64,000 nt of DNA, from NCBI GenBank assembly GCA_013180625.2, contig SNVD02012289.1:496001-560000 (forward strand), in the 5' to 3' direction. Below the pieces are notes generated by a model. That model was not told where the DNA came from, made no database searches, and worked only from the letters and a program-made list of their open reading frames with translations. Shown in pieces: positions 49,401 to 60,322 of the stretch (position 1 is its first letter; every line of letters begins with the position of its first letter). The stretch comes from Boswellia sacra. Lineage: Eukaryota > Streptophyta > Magnoliopsida > Sapindales > Burseraceae. The position numbers and the translations under genes were made by a program.

Positions 49401-49990
49401 TTTTGGTTCTTTACTGGGTCCTATTCTCTCAATATAAAGGTTGCTATTATGGTTACAGGGTGGAGCCAGTCTGTGCTGATTTTCTTTCCTTCCTCTCCTG
49501 ATAACTGTTATGTTAACAAGAATTATGTTCTTGAAAATTTTGTTTGGCCTTAAATTTTTTCTGCAGGCAATAACAAACAGGGATACTCTTGTAAAACTTC
49601 TGGCCAAGCACACTGAAAATGTATGGTTCATTACATTAAACCTTGTTTTGTATGAATATTTGATTGGGAAAAATTAGAGAACTAATCATACACTTGCAAT
49701 CTTCCAATAGTCAGAGGAGACAGTAGCTAACGTGATGAAAAGACCATTTTATATGGATGCTACAAGAGCTAAAGAATTTGGGGTCATTGACAAGGTAATT
49801 TCTGTAGACAAATTTGTACTGGTTTTGCTCATGCTTCACACGGTATTATGTGTTCTGCTTGTGAGTGGGCTAAACTCTCGACTATTGGGTCCAGGTTCTT
49901 TGGCGTGGTCAGGAAACAATTATGGCAGAAGTTGCTCCTCCAGAGGAATGGGACAAGAAGGCTGGCATTAAAGCTGTAGACGGATATTAG
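46488..49990 (+). CDS. CLPR3: Plastid Clp protease core subunit ClpR3 (non-catalytic), 9 exons
   Basis: Structural subunit of the chloroplast ClpPR core, the ATP-dependent stromal protease. Exons: 46488-46778, 46939-47040, 47572-47694, 48615-48674, 49040-49136, 49229-49302, 49567-49620, 49711-49794 and 49895-49990, giving 326 residues. A Ser/Thr-rich transit peptide (about 1-50) precedes the ClpP-fold, which contains [60 protein letters not shown] and [20 protein letters not shown]. The catalytic serine of ClpP is replaced (GAAIG where ClpP has QAASM, Ile202) and the histidine is replaced in MIQQP (Gln228), so it is a ClpR. The [11 protein letters not shown] insert and the [20 protein letters not shown] segment match ClpR3. 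Intron 3 hosts plastid DNA fragments. Confidence 0.95.
48002..48326. pseudogene. Mosaic plastid DNA insertion: ndhA, rps7 and rpl23 fragments
   Basis: Within CLPR3 intron 3. The segment 48002-48122 (+) matches the ndhA intron end and exon 2 start ('aggtgaaaatctcatgta', then QSKYG). The segment about 48123-48221 (+) matches the rps7 start, with its ATG at 48131 (MSRR, then [20 protein letters not shown]). The segment about 48218-48326 reads on the minus strand as internal rpl23 ([20 protein letters not shown]), joined to rps7 across a shared ATTC. All are fragments with substitutions; the rpl23 frame contains a stop. The chimeric open frame at 48104-48289 is an accident. Plastid matches are from memory. 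Confidence 0.85.
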
Positions 49991-52959
49991 TTTTCCCTTT
50001 GGTTGATACATACTGGAAGTAATTTTTCCTGTTCTTTTTGCCAATACAGAATCATTTATGGCATAATGGTCAAGTTGCTATTACGGTGGCAACTTTTCTG
50101 CTTCATTCTTTTCATATGAAGGGTGTGATGCAGTAAAGTTAGTTGTAATTTACATTTGCAATGGTTGTCTTCGATGAAAATCTTTTCCAGATCTGTGAAA
50201 ACTGATTCATGATAAAAATAATTTATTTTCTTGTGTAGGAAGTCATGAATCATATTCAAGAAGAAATATTTTGCTGGGTCATCCATTTGGTAAAGAACCA
50301 GCAGTTGTGATGACATGATGACATGTTGTGGAGACGCTTAAAGATGCAACAAGATGGCAATATTAGGAAGGACTTTTCACCTGGAGCTGGTTGAAGATTG
50401 ATCTCCAGTGATGATTTTATGATGAACAATAATCTAGTTCATACGAAGACAAATTGAGAATGATTAAATGCAACTTGACTTTTTTTAGTTCCGAATTTGA
50501 GTAACATAGTCTGTGTTTTCATTTTGCTGCTTTTGTATAACTTCAAACAAATTTTTCCATTCCATTTTTAATCTCAATCGAACTTCTCACTTAAAAATTT
50601 ACCATCTAACTTCTGAAACAGAAGTTTCTCGAGTTAAATCAATGTCTCCGAGAGACGTGAAATATAATGGTCTGTAATCAGCGCAAAGTGGATAATCAGA
50701 GGCTTCAATTGTGTAGGAATGCATCTATCGGTCATTGCAATAGAGCTAATAGTAGTTCGGTGTTATAGGGGACAAACAAATGAGATTTTTTGAAAGAAAA
50801 TTAAATGGAAAAGTCCCTTCAGACAACTAATAATAATAAGAAGGGAAAAAAAAAGAAGTATGAACAATGTTGTTGAGTCCAAATTTCTCTAAATTCTTCT
50901 GACTTCCTAAGATAAGGAGGGTATGAGTGAGTTTCCAAAAAAACGTGCGGCTAGAGCAAAGTAGAAATAGTGCTATTGCGAAATTTATTTGCCAATGGAA
51001 TGAATATGGATGTTTCACCAGAACAGCGCTCCATTATCCAACCTTTCGACTTCCATCCAATTCACTTTCACGTATCACACCAAATAACCTTACACTCACA
51101 ACCCAACCCTCAACAGGTCTATCGGTCAGAGACACCTTCAAATTACGATTGTCCTTATTGAATAATCAAATGACTGTACTGTTTGTCTTTTTCTCTTATC
51201 ACTGGGCTAGGTTCCATCATCCCAGTATCCAACTCAGACGAAGATGTTTTGCTTTATTTCTTATGCAGTTAAAATTTCAAGCCACTCGTGCCCCGTCATC
51301 GCAAAACCTATTTGGAGTCTTTAATTGTCGTTACGATTAAGGATTATACATATAGGCTGTTTAATGCTATTGACAAAGTTACTTCCCCTTGTCCTTCTAT
51401 GATTTTTGGTTTCTTTGTTTTCCTTTTAGAATTTGATGGGAGGCTGTGGTAAAATTAGGAAAATAGAAGATTATAATTATTGAAAATGAACGCAAAATTT
51501 TAATACGAGGAGGACATAATTTAAAAATCAAATCTCAACTTTTATTGGATGTATCAATGAACTCTAGATATACAATCAATCATAAAGTTATTGAATAGAT
51601 TATTCTCATTTTATTTATTAAAAATTCTTTAATTTTATATATTCAGTAAATTTATGTTACATTGTGTTGTATAGATTTAGTTGCTTTATATTGGTTCTAT
51701 AACTAGAACTATTTAATTTAAATATTTATTATTCTTCTTTTGGGAATTTTATTCTTTATTTTTTATAATTTTATGTTTTAATTTCTTCTATAAAAGGATC
51801 TTTGACTATGCGGATCAAAAACCTTAATTCCTTCTAATATTTTTTTAATGTTGTTTGATTGCCGATTAAGAAAAGCTTTAAATGATTAAAAAAATTATTT
51901 TATATTTTTATGAGAAACCTAAAATGGATTTTTTTTAAATTCGTTTTGAGTTTTCTCAAAAAATTTTAAAATATCCTAAACATCCTTTTATTATGTTGTA
52001 AACTTCTTCATGCCCTTTTGTTTTCTTTCTTATAATACTATTAAATATTATTATGTCGCAAGCACTTGATTACATTTTTTTATCAATAAAATTCAATTCA
52101 TATTTTTCATCAATAAAATTCAATCTCAAATTTGTATATGATTTTACATTGAAAATAAATGAGAGATTAAAAAAAAATTCCTTTAAGTTTGGCAGGTTTT
52201 AAAGCTTTAGCCTTTGTGGATGAAATATGTTCTTATAATCTTTCAAAATTGGAACCAAAAATAAGTTCTCATATTCATGTAAATGATAGTGAATTATTAT
52301 TAAGTATCAAAATTATGATTTATATCTTAAGTATGTTTTATTCATTTCTTTCTTTTATTGTTTTTATACCCATTTTTGTTCTCTTTTCACTTTTTTTTAT
52401 CATGAATTGTTTTTTTTTTCAAAATATCAAATAGGTAAAATTTTCAATAAATTTTTCATCAAAATGGAGAAGTTGCGGCAAATTTTAAAAACTAAACTGT
52501 AGGATAAGAAGCATTTCATATTTAAATATTTACTCTCTCATTCAACTTTTTTTTTTCTTTTCATATATGTATTCAAGTAACATATTAATTTATTTTTATT
52601 TTTATTTTTATTGATTTAGAATGATTGATAAACATTTTTATTATTTCATTTCTAAAATTTGTATAAGAGTTTATGTCTATAACTTTAAATATTATTAATT
52701 GATGAATATATTTTCTCATACTTTATAACTTATACTAAAGTTTTTATATTTCGGCCACCAAAACCAAAATCCTCGGTCAACGAACGGACCATGATCGGTT
52801 TGATGATTATGATAACAATATTACATAAAAAAATACTAAACAGTTAAATTTCCTTTGAAAACACAAGCTTTTTGAGACTTGGAATGGGATTTGCCTTTGA
52901 ATAATACAATAAAAGCATGTTTACATGCATTTTCATTGTTCACCTAATTATCAGATCGA
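49991..52959. other. 3-kb intergenic region, AT-rich
   Basis: Contains the CLPR3 3' flank and then AT-rich DNA. A tract at about 51690-52060 is repeated in direct orientation at about 56210-56550 (listed separately). The open frame at 50927-51340 (137 codons) is Ser/Thr/Arg-rich and shows no domain or splice context. Nothing functional identified. Confidence 0.45.
51690..52060. repeat. Direct repeat, copy 1 (copy 2 at about 56210-56550)
   Basis: Shared blocks include 'ttttaatttcttctataa', 'actttaaatgattaaaaaaa' (variant) and 'aaatatcctaaacatccttt', in the same order and spacing, about 4.5 kb apart. The two copies bracket the small secreted-peptide gene and its decayed relatives, so the local array may have grown by duplication of a larger block or unequal exchange. 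Confidence 0.7.
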
Positions 52960-53446
52960 TCATGGCTCTGACCCCGGGAATCCCCTATTAAAAGATCCAG
53001 CTGATCTGTTTCGGGGGAGACAACTTTCGTACGCTTGATTCCTGCTACAGTTGACCACTGGCTTCCTCACAAGAGCACTATAATCAATATGTGATGGTCT
53101 CGCTGATGTCTTAGGAGGACGTTGTTCAGTTGCCGATGGGGCTGTATGTGAGTGGCTTCCACTTACTCCATATTTGCTTTGGCCGTCCTTTCCAAGTCCG
53201 TCTTCTGCATGCATTATCCATCAAGTAATTATATATTTTTCAATTAAAATATTACCTGTCTATCGAAAAGAGATTATATAAGCAACTACACACACACACA
53301 CACACACATATTTGAAAGACTGTACCTTGAACTTTAGCCAACATACGTGCAACTATTCCATTTCCATGCAGAATAAAGAGGATTGAAATCAAGAGGAAGG
53401 AGTAGAAGAGGCGAGCAAAAGGAGCTTTGTTGGACATTGATTCCAT
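52960..53446 (-). CDS. Small secreted peptide precursor, weakly RALF-like, 2 exons
   Basis: Exons on the complement are 53446-53326 and 53204-52960 (GT-AG, frame kept), giving 121 residues. A hydrophobic signal segment at about 13-30 (LFYSFLLISILFILHGNG) is followed by a charged, Ser/His/Pro-rich middle and a C-terminus with HIDYSALVRKPVVNCSRNQA then YESCLP, ending NRGFPGSEP. The C-terminal order Y-x-A-L-x-R-x-x-V-x-C-S-R-x-x-A-Y-x-x-C resembles the first half of the RALF mature peptide, but the second cysteine pair and the RRIL site are missing. It could be a divergent RALF-like peptide or a separate family with two cysteines. Intron 1 contains a CA microsatellite (53289-53308). Confidence 0.6.
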
Positions 53447-53946
53447 ATATATATATGGTGTATAAAAATGTAAGGTCTTTGCTATTCTATGGATCTCTAC
53501 AAACTGAACTTCATATTATACACACAAATGTATCTATTTATATAGTCGGTCGAGTGCCGAAATGAATAGGTGTCTTTACTCAAAAAATCTAGTTTAATTT
53601 GAGACCTTAATTATTGAGTCGTTAATTTACTATTCTGGGTAAACAAGTCTCCTCGATGGTGTGGGGCGGGCAGGTCTGCTTTTGTATGTTAACAATAGAA
53701 AGACATTGACCACGTCGCTGCGATATCGTATTCGCTTGGGGGTTGCAGCCCCTAACTTGAATTGAACGGAAGTATGACACTGTCGTGGAAAGAATCAATA
53801 GCATCCATGCCACAGAAGTTGCCAACAATATTAACGTCTACTTCACTTCGCTGCCTCCAACTTTGTTCGGGTCAATACTTGTAATCCTGAGGACTTGCAC
53901 GGCAGAACATGTTAATCCTAATCAGGATTATTATCATAGAGCCAAC

Positions 53947-54421
53947 CAGGGACGGAGCCAGAAATTATTTCTAGAGGGGGTAAAATTGAACAATAATAAA
54001 AGAAAATAAATTAATATAAATAAAATATAATTATAAATTTATAAAGTTTATAATATTTTTAATTAATATTATTTGAGGTATAAATTAATATTTATCATAT
54101 CAGTTTTAAGATCTAATAACAAGAGAAATGATAAAATAAAGTAATTAATAATATAATTAAATAAAATTTTAAATTTATTAATTCAAAAGGATCTTATCTT
54201 TTTAAAAATAAAAATAATAGAGATAAAACAAATTAATGAGTGATGATGGATAAAATATTAAAAAAATTGTTTGATAAATAAGTTGTAAATAGAAATATAT
54301 ATATATATATTTATAACAATATACATTTTTAATAATTAAAAAAAATAAAAATATTTTAATTTTTTTTCTTTGGTCAGGAGGGGCAATTGCCCCTGCTGGG
54401 CCTATACTGGCTCCGCCCCTG
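53947..54421. mobile_element. Non-autonomous hAT-like element (GGAGCCAG ends)
   Basis: Ends CAGGGACGGAGCCAG (53947-53961) and CTGGCTCCGCCCCTG (54407-54421) form a 15-bp inverted repeat with one mismatch, flanked by an exact 8-bp duplication GAGCCAAC at 53939-53946 and 54422-54429. The 475-bp interior is AT-rich with 'ggggcaattgcccc' next to the right end and has no transposase. The 8-bp duplication supports hAT. It inserted upstream of the secreted-peptide gene. Confidence 0.9.
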
Positions 54422-54475
54422 GAGCCAACGACGGGCAATTAGCAAAGTTAATTTCTCTATATTAAAGAATTAAAT

Positions 54476-54748
54476 ACTTGGTGTTAAGCCCATATCTACA
54501 AGCTTAAACTTTTAAAAAAGTGGCAAACTTAATATGGTATCAAAGCGATCATGATCAAACGATCGCAAATTCGAATACCCCCCGTATTAGTTAAAAAAAT
54601 TAATTAAAAAATGTTATTGTTTGACCTATTTGTAAGACCTGCTAAGGCACTTGGTGTTAATATTTGGCGTTAAGCCCACTTCTTGCTAATACTTGATGTT
54701 AAGCCTATTTTTACAAGTTTAAGTTTTTAGAAAAGTGACAAACTCAAC
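54476..54748 (+). mobile_element. TRIM-like LTR retrotransposon relic
   Basis: Two similar segments begin at about 54482 and 54689: 'gttaagcccatatctacaag' with 'aaaaaagtggcaaactta', and 'gttaagcctatttttacaag' with 'agaaaagtgacaaactca'. The first is followed directly by TGGTATCAAAGC (54536-54547), one base off the TGGTATCAGAGC primer-binding site for initiator tRNA-Met used by plant LTR elements. The internal part is under 200 bp with no gag or pol, which suits a TRIM. No target duplication is clear. Confidence 0.6.
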
Positions 54749-54969
54749 ACTCTCTGAAGGCCTCAACGAATAATGGGCTAGCATGAGGCTGGGATGAATA
54801 AAAATAACAACATGGGAGATACCAACAAATGCTCGAGTTGAGAGGAGAGCTCTGAAGTCAGCGCAATTTGTGGGCAAGTATACGCCTTGGTGGTCCAATG
54901 TTACTCTATGGTGGGCTATAATAGGCACGAGCTTTTGGTTTGACTGACTTTGGAGACTTGGAGAATAAT

Positions 54970-55660
54970 TTGTTCAGTTGCCGACGGTGCAGAGCTAGGA
55001 TCAAATAGTTAAGGGGCCGATGGTAAGAAATAAATATTAAGGATGGATACCGAAAGACAAATATTAATTGGAGGGTGGCCAAAGTGACAAAAATATGAAC
55101 ATATAAACTAAAATTTATTAAAATTTTACCTTTTTTATATATTATTTAAACAATTTTTTTGGGCTAGGTGAGGCCAAGGCCTCCCTTGGAGCAACGTAGC
55201 TCCGCCCTTGGCTAATGAGCATAAACGTGATGGAACATGGTATGGAGGCTACCGCGAACGACTCGCCCAACTTGGTGCAACTGTTCCAGTTGAAATTAAG
55301 AATGAAGTCAAGATCAGGGAGCAGTAGAATATGAGAGCAAATTTAAACAGAAGAACTTTGTTTAACATTGATCTTATCTATGCTGTATACAAATAATAGT
55401 TATACTCTTGAATGGTTCGTTTCTCTAGAGTAGGTGGATTATGGATGTGTGAGTGTCTCTACTTTGATTTTTTTTTTTTTGTTTTAATAATTTGAGTTGA
55501 GTTGTTAATAGATTATTAATCCGAGTAAATAGTCTCCCCAGCTGTATGGGTAAAGTTTGCTCTATATTAGAGACATCAATGATGATTGAATTTGTCCCTA
55601 AGCCTGCAACATGCAAGGTCGATCGATCCATCCTTACAAACAATTCTGATGTTATCTCAA
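54970..55660 (-). pseudogene. Decayed copy B of the secreted-peptide gene
   Basis: Segments resemble the intact gene in the same order: 'ttgttcagttgccga' (54970-54984) equals exon 2 of the gene at 53122-53136; 55263-55375 aligns with exon 1 (ggtgcaactgttcca; gtagaatatgagagcaaa; ttaacattgat); and 55480-55560 aligns with the gene's upstream flank (gagtaaatagtctcc; tgtatggg). Frame and start codon are lost. A hAT-like relic lies between the exon remnants. Confidence 0.6.
54984..55210. mobile_element. Degenerate relative of the 53947-54421 hAT-like element
   Basis: The left end (cggtgcagagctag) and right end (cgtagctccgcccttg) are related to the CAGGGACGGAGCCAG termini, and the right side keeps a similar G/C-rich block (gaggccaaggcctccc). 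The interior is AT-rich, about 227 bp in all. No target duplication is recognisable, so this is an older copy. It appears to interrupt a decayed copy of the secreted-peptide gene. Confidence 0.5.
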
Positions 55661-55662
55661 AG

Positions 55663-55675
55663 AGCTTATATAACC

Positions 55676-55713
<38 letters not shown>

Positions 55714-56160
55714 GACTTTACCGTGTTAGCCAACTTACGAGCAACTATTCCATTTCCATGCAGAATAAAGAGGATTAAAATCAAGAGGAACCAGCAAAAT
55801 ATGAGAGCAAGAGGAGGATTGATGGACGTTAATTGATTCCATAAAAGGTGTATAAATTTTTTGTGTTTGTTTACATTTTCTAAAAACTATTTTACAAAAA
55901 TGCACACTTTCTAATACATTTAATCAATATCAATTACTTATTATTTTTTAAATTAAAAAAGATTTAAAACCAATCACATATTCTTTACAAATTTTGAAAA
56001 TAAAAATTCCAAATATATAAACAAACACACTTATTTTATGTTATGGATCTTTGCTAATTGTATTTGATATTATATATATATATATATATATAGTCTATTG
56101 AATAGAAAACCGTATAGGTGTCTCTACTCAAAAAAATTAGTTTAATTTGAGATCTAAAAA
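55663..56160 (-). pseudogene. Decayed copy C of the secreted-peptide gene (exon 1, intron part, promoter)
   Basis: The stretch 55731-55848 matches exon 1 of the intact gene closely (gcaactattccatttccatg, cagaataaagaggatt), and the intron side keeps 'agagcttatataa' and a TA microsatellite (about 55679-55708) where the gene has CA repeats. The upstream flank is shared to about 56150 (taggtgtctctactcaaaaa), with an extra segment near 55860-56030. An indel after the start shifts the frame and leads to an early stop. No exon 2 was found. Confidence 0.75.
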
Positions 56161-57146
56161 TTTGCTTTATATTTATAAGAGTTTAGCACGACTTTATATG
56201 AATTTAGTTATTTGGATTGGCAATAGAACGAGAACTACTCAAATTAAAATATTTATTTTTATTCTTTTTGGAATTTTATTCATCCTTTTAATATTTTTTT
56301 ATTTTAATTTCTTCTATAAGAAGATCCTTAACTAAGCCGGTCGAAGCCCTTAACTTCCTTTAATATTTTTTTTATTTGATCGTGGGTTAAGAAAACTTTA
56401 AATGATTAAAAAAATTATTTTATATCTTACAAGAAATCCAAAATTGATTTTTTTTTTAAATATCCTAAACATCCTTTCATTATGTTTGAAACTCGTTCAC
56501 GCTCTTTTGTTTAATAAACCCTAATATTTAATAATAAATTATAATCGTTAGTCCATCATAAAAAAATATAAAAATATACTCATTAAAGTATGCTGCAGTT
56601 GGACTTCCCATTAACTGTACGATAAATATTTATATTTGTTATATACGTCAATGAATCGTGATAATGTCGTTAAAAACGTTTTGGATTTTTTTTTTTTGGG
56701 TATTTAAGGATGCCGTATTCTATTCTACTAAAATATTGAAATTTTATGCTCTATTTGTTTATGAATTTAAATTCTGTTTTTTGTATTACATATTTTTCAA
56801 TATAATTTATATTCAATTTCAACTACGTATCCTTTTCAAAATTTAAAATAATTCAAAATCAATCACAAATTTCTAAATTCAATTAAAAATAAAAATAACG
56901 AATTCATAAAAGAACACATTAATATTCATTCCGCTTATTTATGCGTGATTTATTTATACTGAAATTTTAGTATTCGGGAATTATAGGATTCATCCCGCCA
57001 CTTATGTGTATTTTCGATATTGTGACATATTCATTTGATTTAATTTTTAAATATATGACATATGAATTAATATTAATAATGATATATAATTTGCATAATT
57101 TGAAAGTGTCAACATTTACTATCACTAGTAGAGAGACGGGGTGGAA
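56161..57146. other. AT-rich intergenic DNA, includes repeat copy 2
   Basis: The second copy of the 51690-52060 direct repeat lies at about 56210-56550. The rest, very AT-rich, leads to the start of the next gene at 57147. No clear TATA box; the leader near 57120 is short. Confidence 0.45.
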
Positions 57147-59032
57147 ATGCGAGTTCCTTCCCTCTCAATCGGATTAACAATTATTGTGTCCCTCTCTCTC
57201 ACAGCCTCCAATTCCATCTCAGCATCATCTTCACTCTTCTCTTTCAAATCACCTTCGAATCGGATCCCAAAAGCTACACCCTCTGATCTCCTCTCGCTCC
57301 TCGGACCCTCCTCCCACTCCTCCTCCGTCAACCCTCTTGTCGCCCAACAACTCCGTTCCTGCTTCAAGTTCCTGGTTCCATTCACCCCAGACAAACCCAC
57401 TAACGGATTTCAACACTGCTCCGTTAGGCGCAGGTTGAACACTGTAAAGTTGACAAGTTACAAGGAAGAGAATGAGCTCATCTGGTGGCCGCCCGAGCCG
57501 GTTCTTGAGCTGGCTCGTCTCGCCGTCGATTCTGGTGGAGACCCTGATGCCATTTATCAAGCTCTTGACCCTACCATGTTGACTGTGAGTTTTGCATTTC
57601 TTTTTAATGTCACCTTTGGCATCCAAGAAATAATTTATTAGGTTATGTGCTTGTGATAGGTACCTGATGTTGAGGGGTCCAACGAGAATCGATGTGAGCT
57701 CACCAGAACACCATATGGGAGGCGCTTCATAAGTGAGGTTGGCTTCAAACATCAAAAATTTTGTATTTTTATTGATTGTTTACAAATTTTAAAGTAAATT
57801 AAATTATCTTCTGGCGAATTGCAGGAGTTGAATTCATATCTTAAATATTTATTTGAACTGATTGCTGTTCGGGGTCCTGGTATTGGGTTGAGTTTATCAT
57901 TGAATCGCTATGATTTATTTCATGGTCACCTCTTCCTTGCTAAAAAAACTGGAAGGCTTGGTATATTGTAAGTTTGGCATCTGTCTCATAGAATCCACTA
58001 ATTGTTAGGATTGATATTGTTGCCTTCTGGAATAGAGGCTAGAATTTTAGATCAACATTGATGAAATCTTTTATATGTTTTAGTTTCTTGCTTAAATTAT
58101 TAGTTATATTGGATTAAGGAAAATGTGTCTTTCTTGGTAGTTCTTGTGGCATAATTTGAAACGTTCTATTATTTTTTGTTGCATCTTCTGATTTCATGAT
58201 GCTAAAATGTCAGGTTTCATGCTAAAGAATATCCAGCATATGACAAAGAACAGTTTCCATATAATATGGGTTATTGCCAGATAGGTAATTTTAACGGGTA
58301 GTATTGCTAGTTTGTGTCACATGGTGCCTATCACGTCTCTTGCTTCACTAAAGTTGGGCCAGTCCGAAGTTTTGGTCAGAAATAATCATTTATGAATCAT
58401 CAGCTCTTTTATTACTGGTTTTCCTTTAGGGTCCAACGTAACATATGATGATTCAATGAACTTGCGAAACATTCTATGGCTTGCCCCACTGCCGAGCAAC
58501 TCCACAAAAGGCTGGCTGGCACCAGGTACTTCTTTCAATTGGTGGTGGATTTCAGAGTTATATCGAAGGTGTCTTTAGTATTTGGTGTTTGTATCTTGGC
58601 TTGAGTATCAAGCAGAGCACATTTGAGCTTTCTGTGTTTATTATTATTGTCCTTTCAATCTGATTTTATGACTTTCCTGAAAAGAAAGTGAAGAGATCAA
58701 CACTTCTTAGCAATTATGTTTAATTTGGTCTTGTTATTGATGCAACAGGAGTCTTGGTTGTGCTGGATGCCCGTCCTGATGGAATTATATACAGAGACAT
58801 CATACCAGAATATGTAAATTTTGCTAGGACCATTTATGAAGGTTTAGATTTATAGTTTACTATTCCCTCAAGAAGTTATGCATAGACAGACTGTTATTAC
58901 TTTAATTTTGATTTCGGCTTTAACAAAATAAATTATCGGTGTTGGCCAGATGATTTGGGGGATGTTGCAGTTGATGTCAACTACCTGAATGTTGGAGATA
59001 CACTGCCTGACTATCAGATTTTCATTTGCTGA
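57147..59032 (+). CDS. Unrecognised plant protein with N-terminal targeting signal, 7 exons
   Basis: Exons: 57147-57584, 57660-57737, 57825-57967, 58214-58284, 58430-58525, 58749-58841 and 58950-59032, all GT-AG with phases that join correctly, giving 333 residues. The start at 57147 (MRVPSLSIGL) opens a hydrophobic Ser-rich stretch that could be a signal peptide or plastid transit peptide. The body is well-ordered in composition: ELIWWPPEPVLELARLAVDS, RTPYGRRFISEELNSYLKYL, ILFHAKEYPAYDKEQFPYNM, LVVLDARPDGIIYRDIIPEY and a C-terminal DTLPDYQIFIC. NVT and NST sequons occur, which would matter only if the protein enters the ER. No catalytic motif I can name. Seven clean exons argue strongly for a real, conserved gene. 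Confidence 0.85.
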
Positions 59033-60322
59033 AAGTAGGAAGCAGCTACAGTCTGATTTTTAATCCTGTTTTTTCCTAAAATGTTATTGACTTCCATTTA
59101 TACTTGATTATTACTTTATAAGCTTCTCAAGTTCTGCAAATTATGCTACCATTTTGTCTCGTTTCCTTTTCCTATGATGTTTATTAATTCACTGTCTTCT
59201 GTAGGTGCACTCTGAGATAGATAATTTCAGCCAACGAAGAATAAGCTTTAAATATGCTCTTGGGATACATCATGACAACTAATAGCTGACCAAACAACTT
59301 TCACTCTCTCTTGCCTGTATTTCTGAAACAATGTTGCGGGCTGTGATATGTGTCATCACTACATGTAAAGAAAATTATAAAACGTCAATTTTTCTGTTCA
59401 ATAATATTATCCCTATTTATGGGTGTCTCTGCAAAACTAGTCTGTTTGTAATAAATTCTGCTCCAGGGATAATTCCACCAAGCTCAGAAGGCTCTTTTTT
59501 CTTGCAATGAAACAGAAAAAGGAAAGTACTGCAACTGGTGTTGCTTTAGATTATTGCATCTCTTTGCATAGTTTCTCCTTTGATGTTTATACAGTAGGGC
59601 ACCTCTAGAAAGTGGAGATGCTCTACTTAGTAACATGGATTGATTTATGCCTGGGGTGGTCCATTTAGGAAAGCTCTGAAACTACACTGTTTACTTCAAT
59701 GTGCAAAGCTTCTTAATTGTAGGAGTTGAAAGTGTGCAATCTGTTGGCCTTGTAATTAGTCATTCGGCCAATTTTCTTCTAGTCAATGGCCTGATTGTTC
59801 CCGCAACAAAAATTTACCACAAATTATATGAAAGAAAAAGTTTGAATTTGAATTTTTTTCTTTTGTTGGTAAGAAGAATTGTTCTTGCTCTCATGTAATG
59901 TCTTGGCAATTTTGTGTGACATTTAACCGACGAAATAAATAAAAATAAATAATTCTTATTGATTTCATACTATTCAGAGTTCTAGAAAATGTGCACCAAC
60001 ACCAGTGGAGAAACTATAAAAAACCTCGGATGCTTCTGGAAGGTACTATCCGTGCAGCCAAATATTCGTAATCCCTCAACGTGTCAAAATCACCTGGGAC
60101 CCACTCAAGGATATTTTCAAGCTATCCAATTAGCCAAACGAATCCAACGTGCGCACTACGCACCACGCTCACAGTAGGTTCAACCCGTTCACACAAATAT
60201 TTTCCTCTCCCTCTCGCTCGTCACTACCGCAGTTTTCTCACTGTCTCTGCAAGTCCTTTTAAACGTTAGATCAGAATTCTCTTTCGTGAAAAAATAAATA
60301 AATAAAATTGAAGCCATTGGAG
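59033..60322 (+). other. Intergenic region with the tafazzin-like promoter
   Basis: Begins with the 3' flank of the unnamed gene (a spliced 3' UTR is possible) and ends in a leader rich in 'ctctccctctcgctcg' at about 60206-60225, probably the transcribed leader of the next gene. Short frames here lack support. Confidence 0.45.

Noticed and set aside
50927..51340. A 137-codon plus-strand frame as a gene
   Set aside because: No domain, biased Ser/Thr/Arg composition, no splice partners and no promoter-like context.
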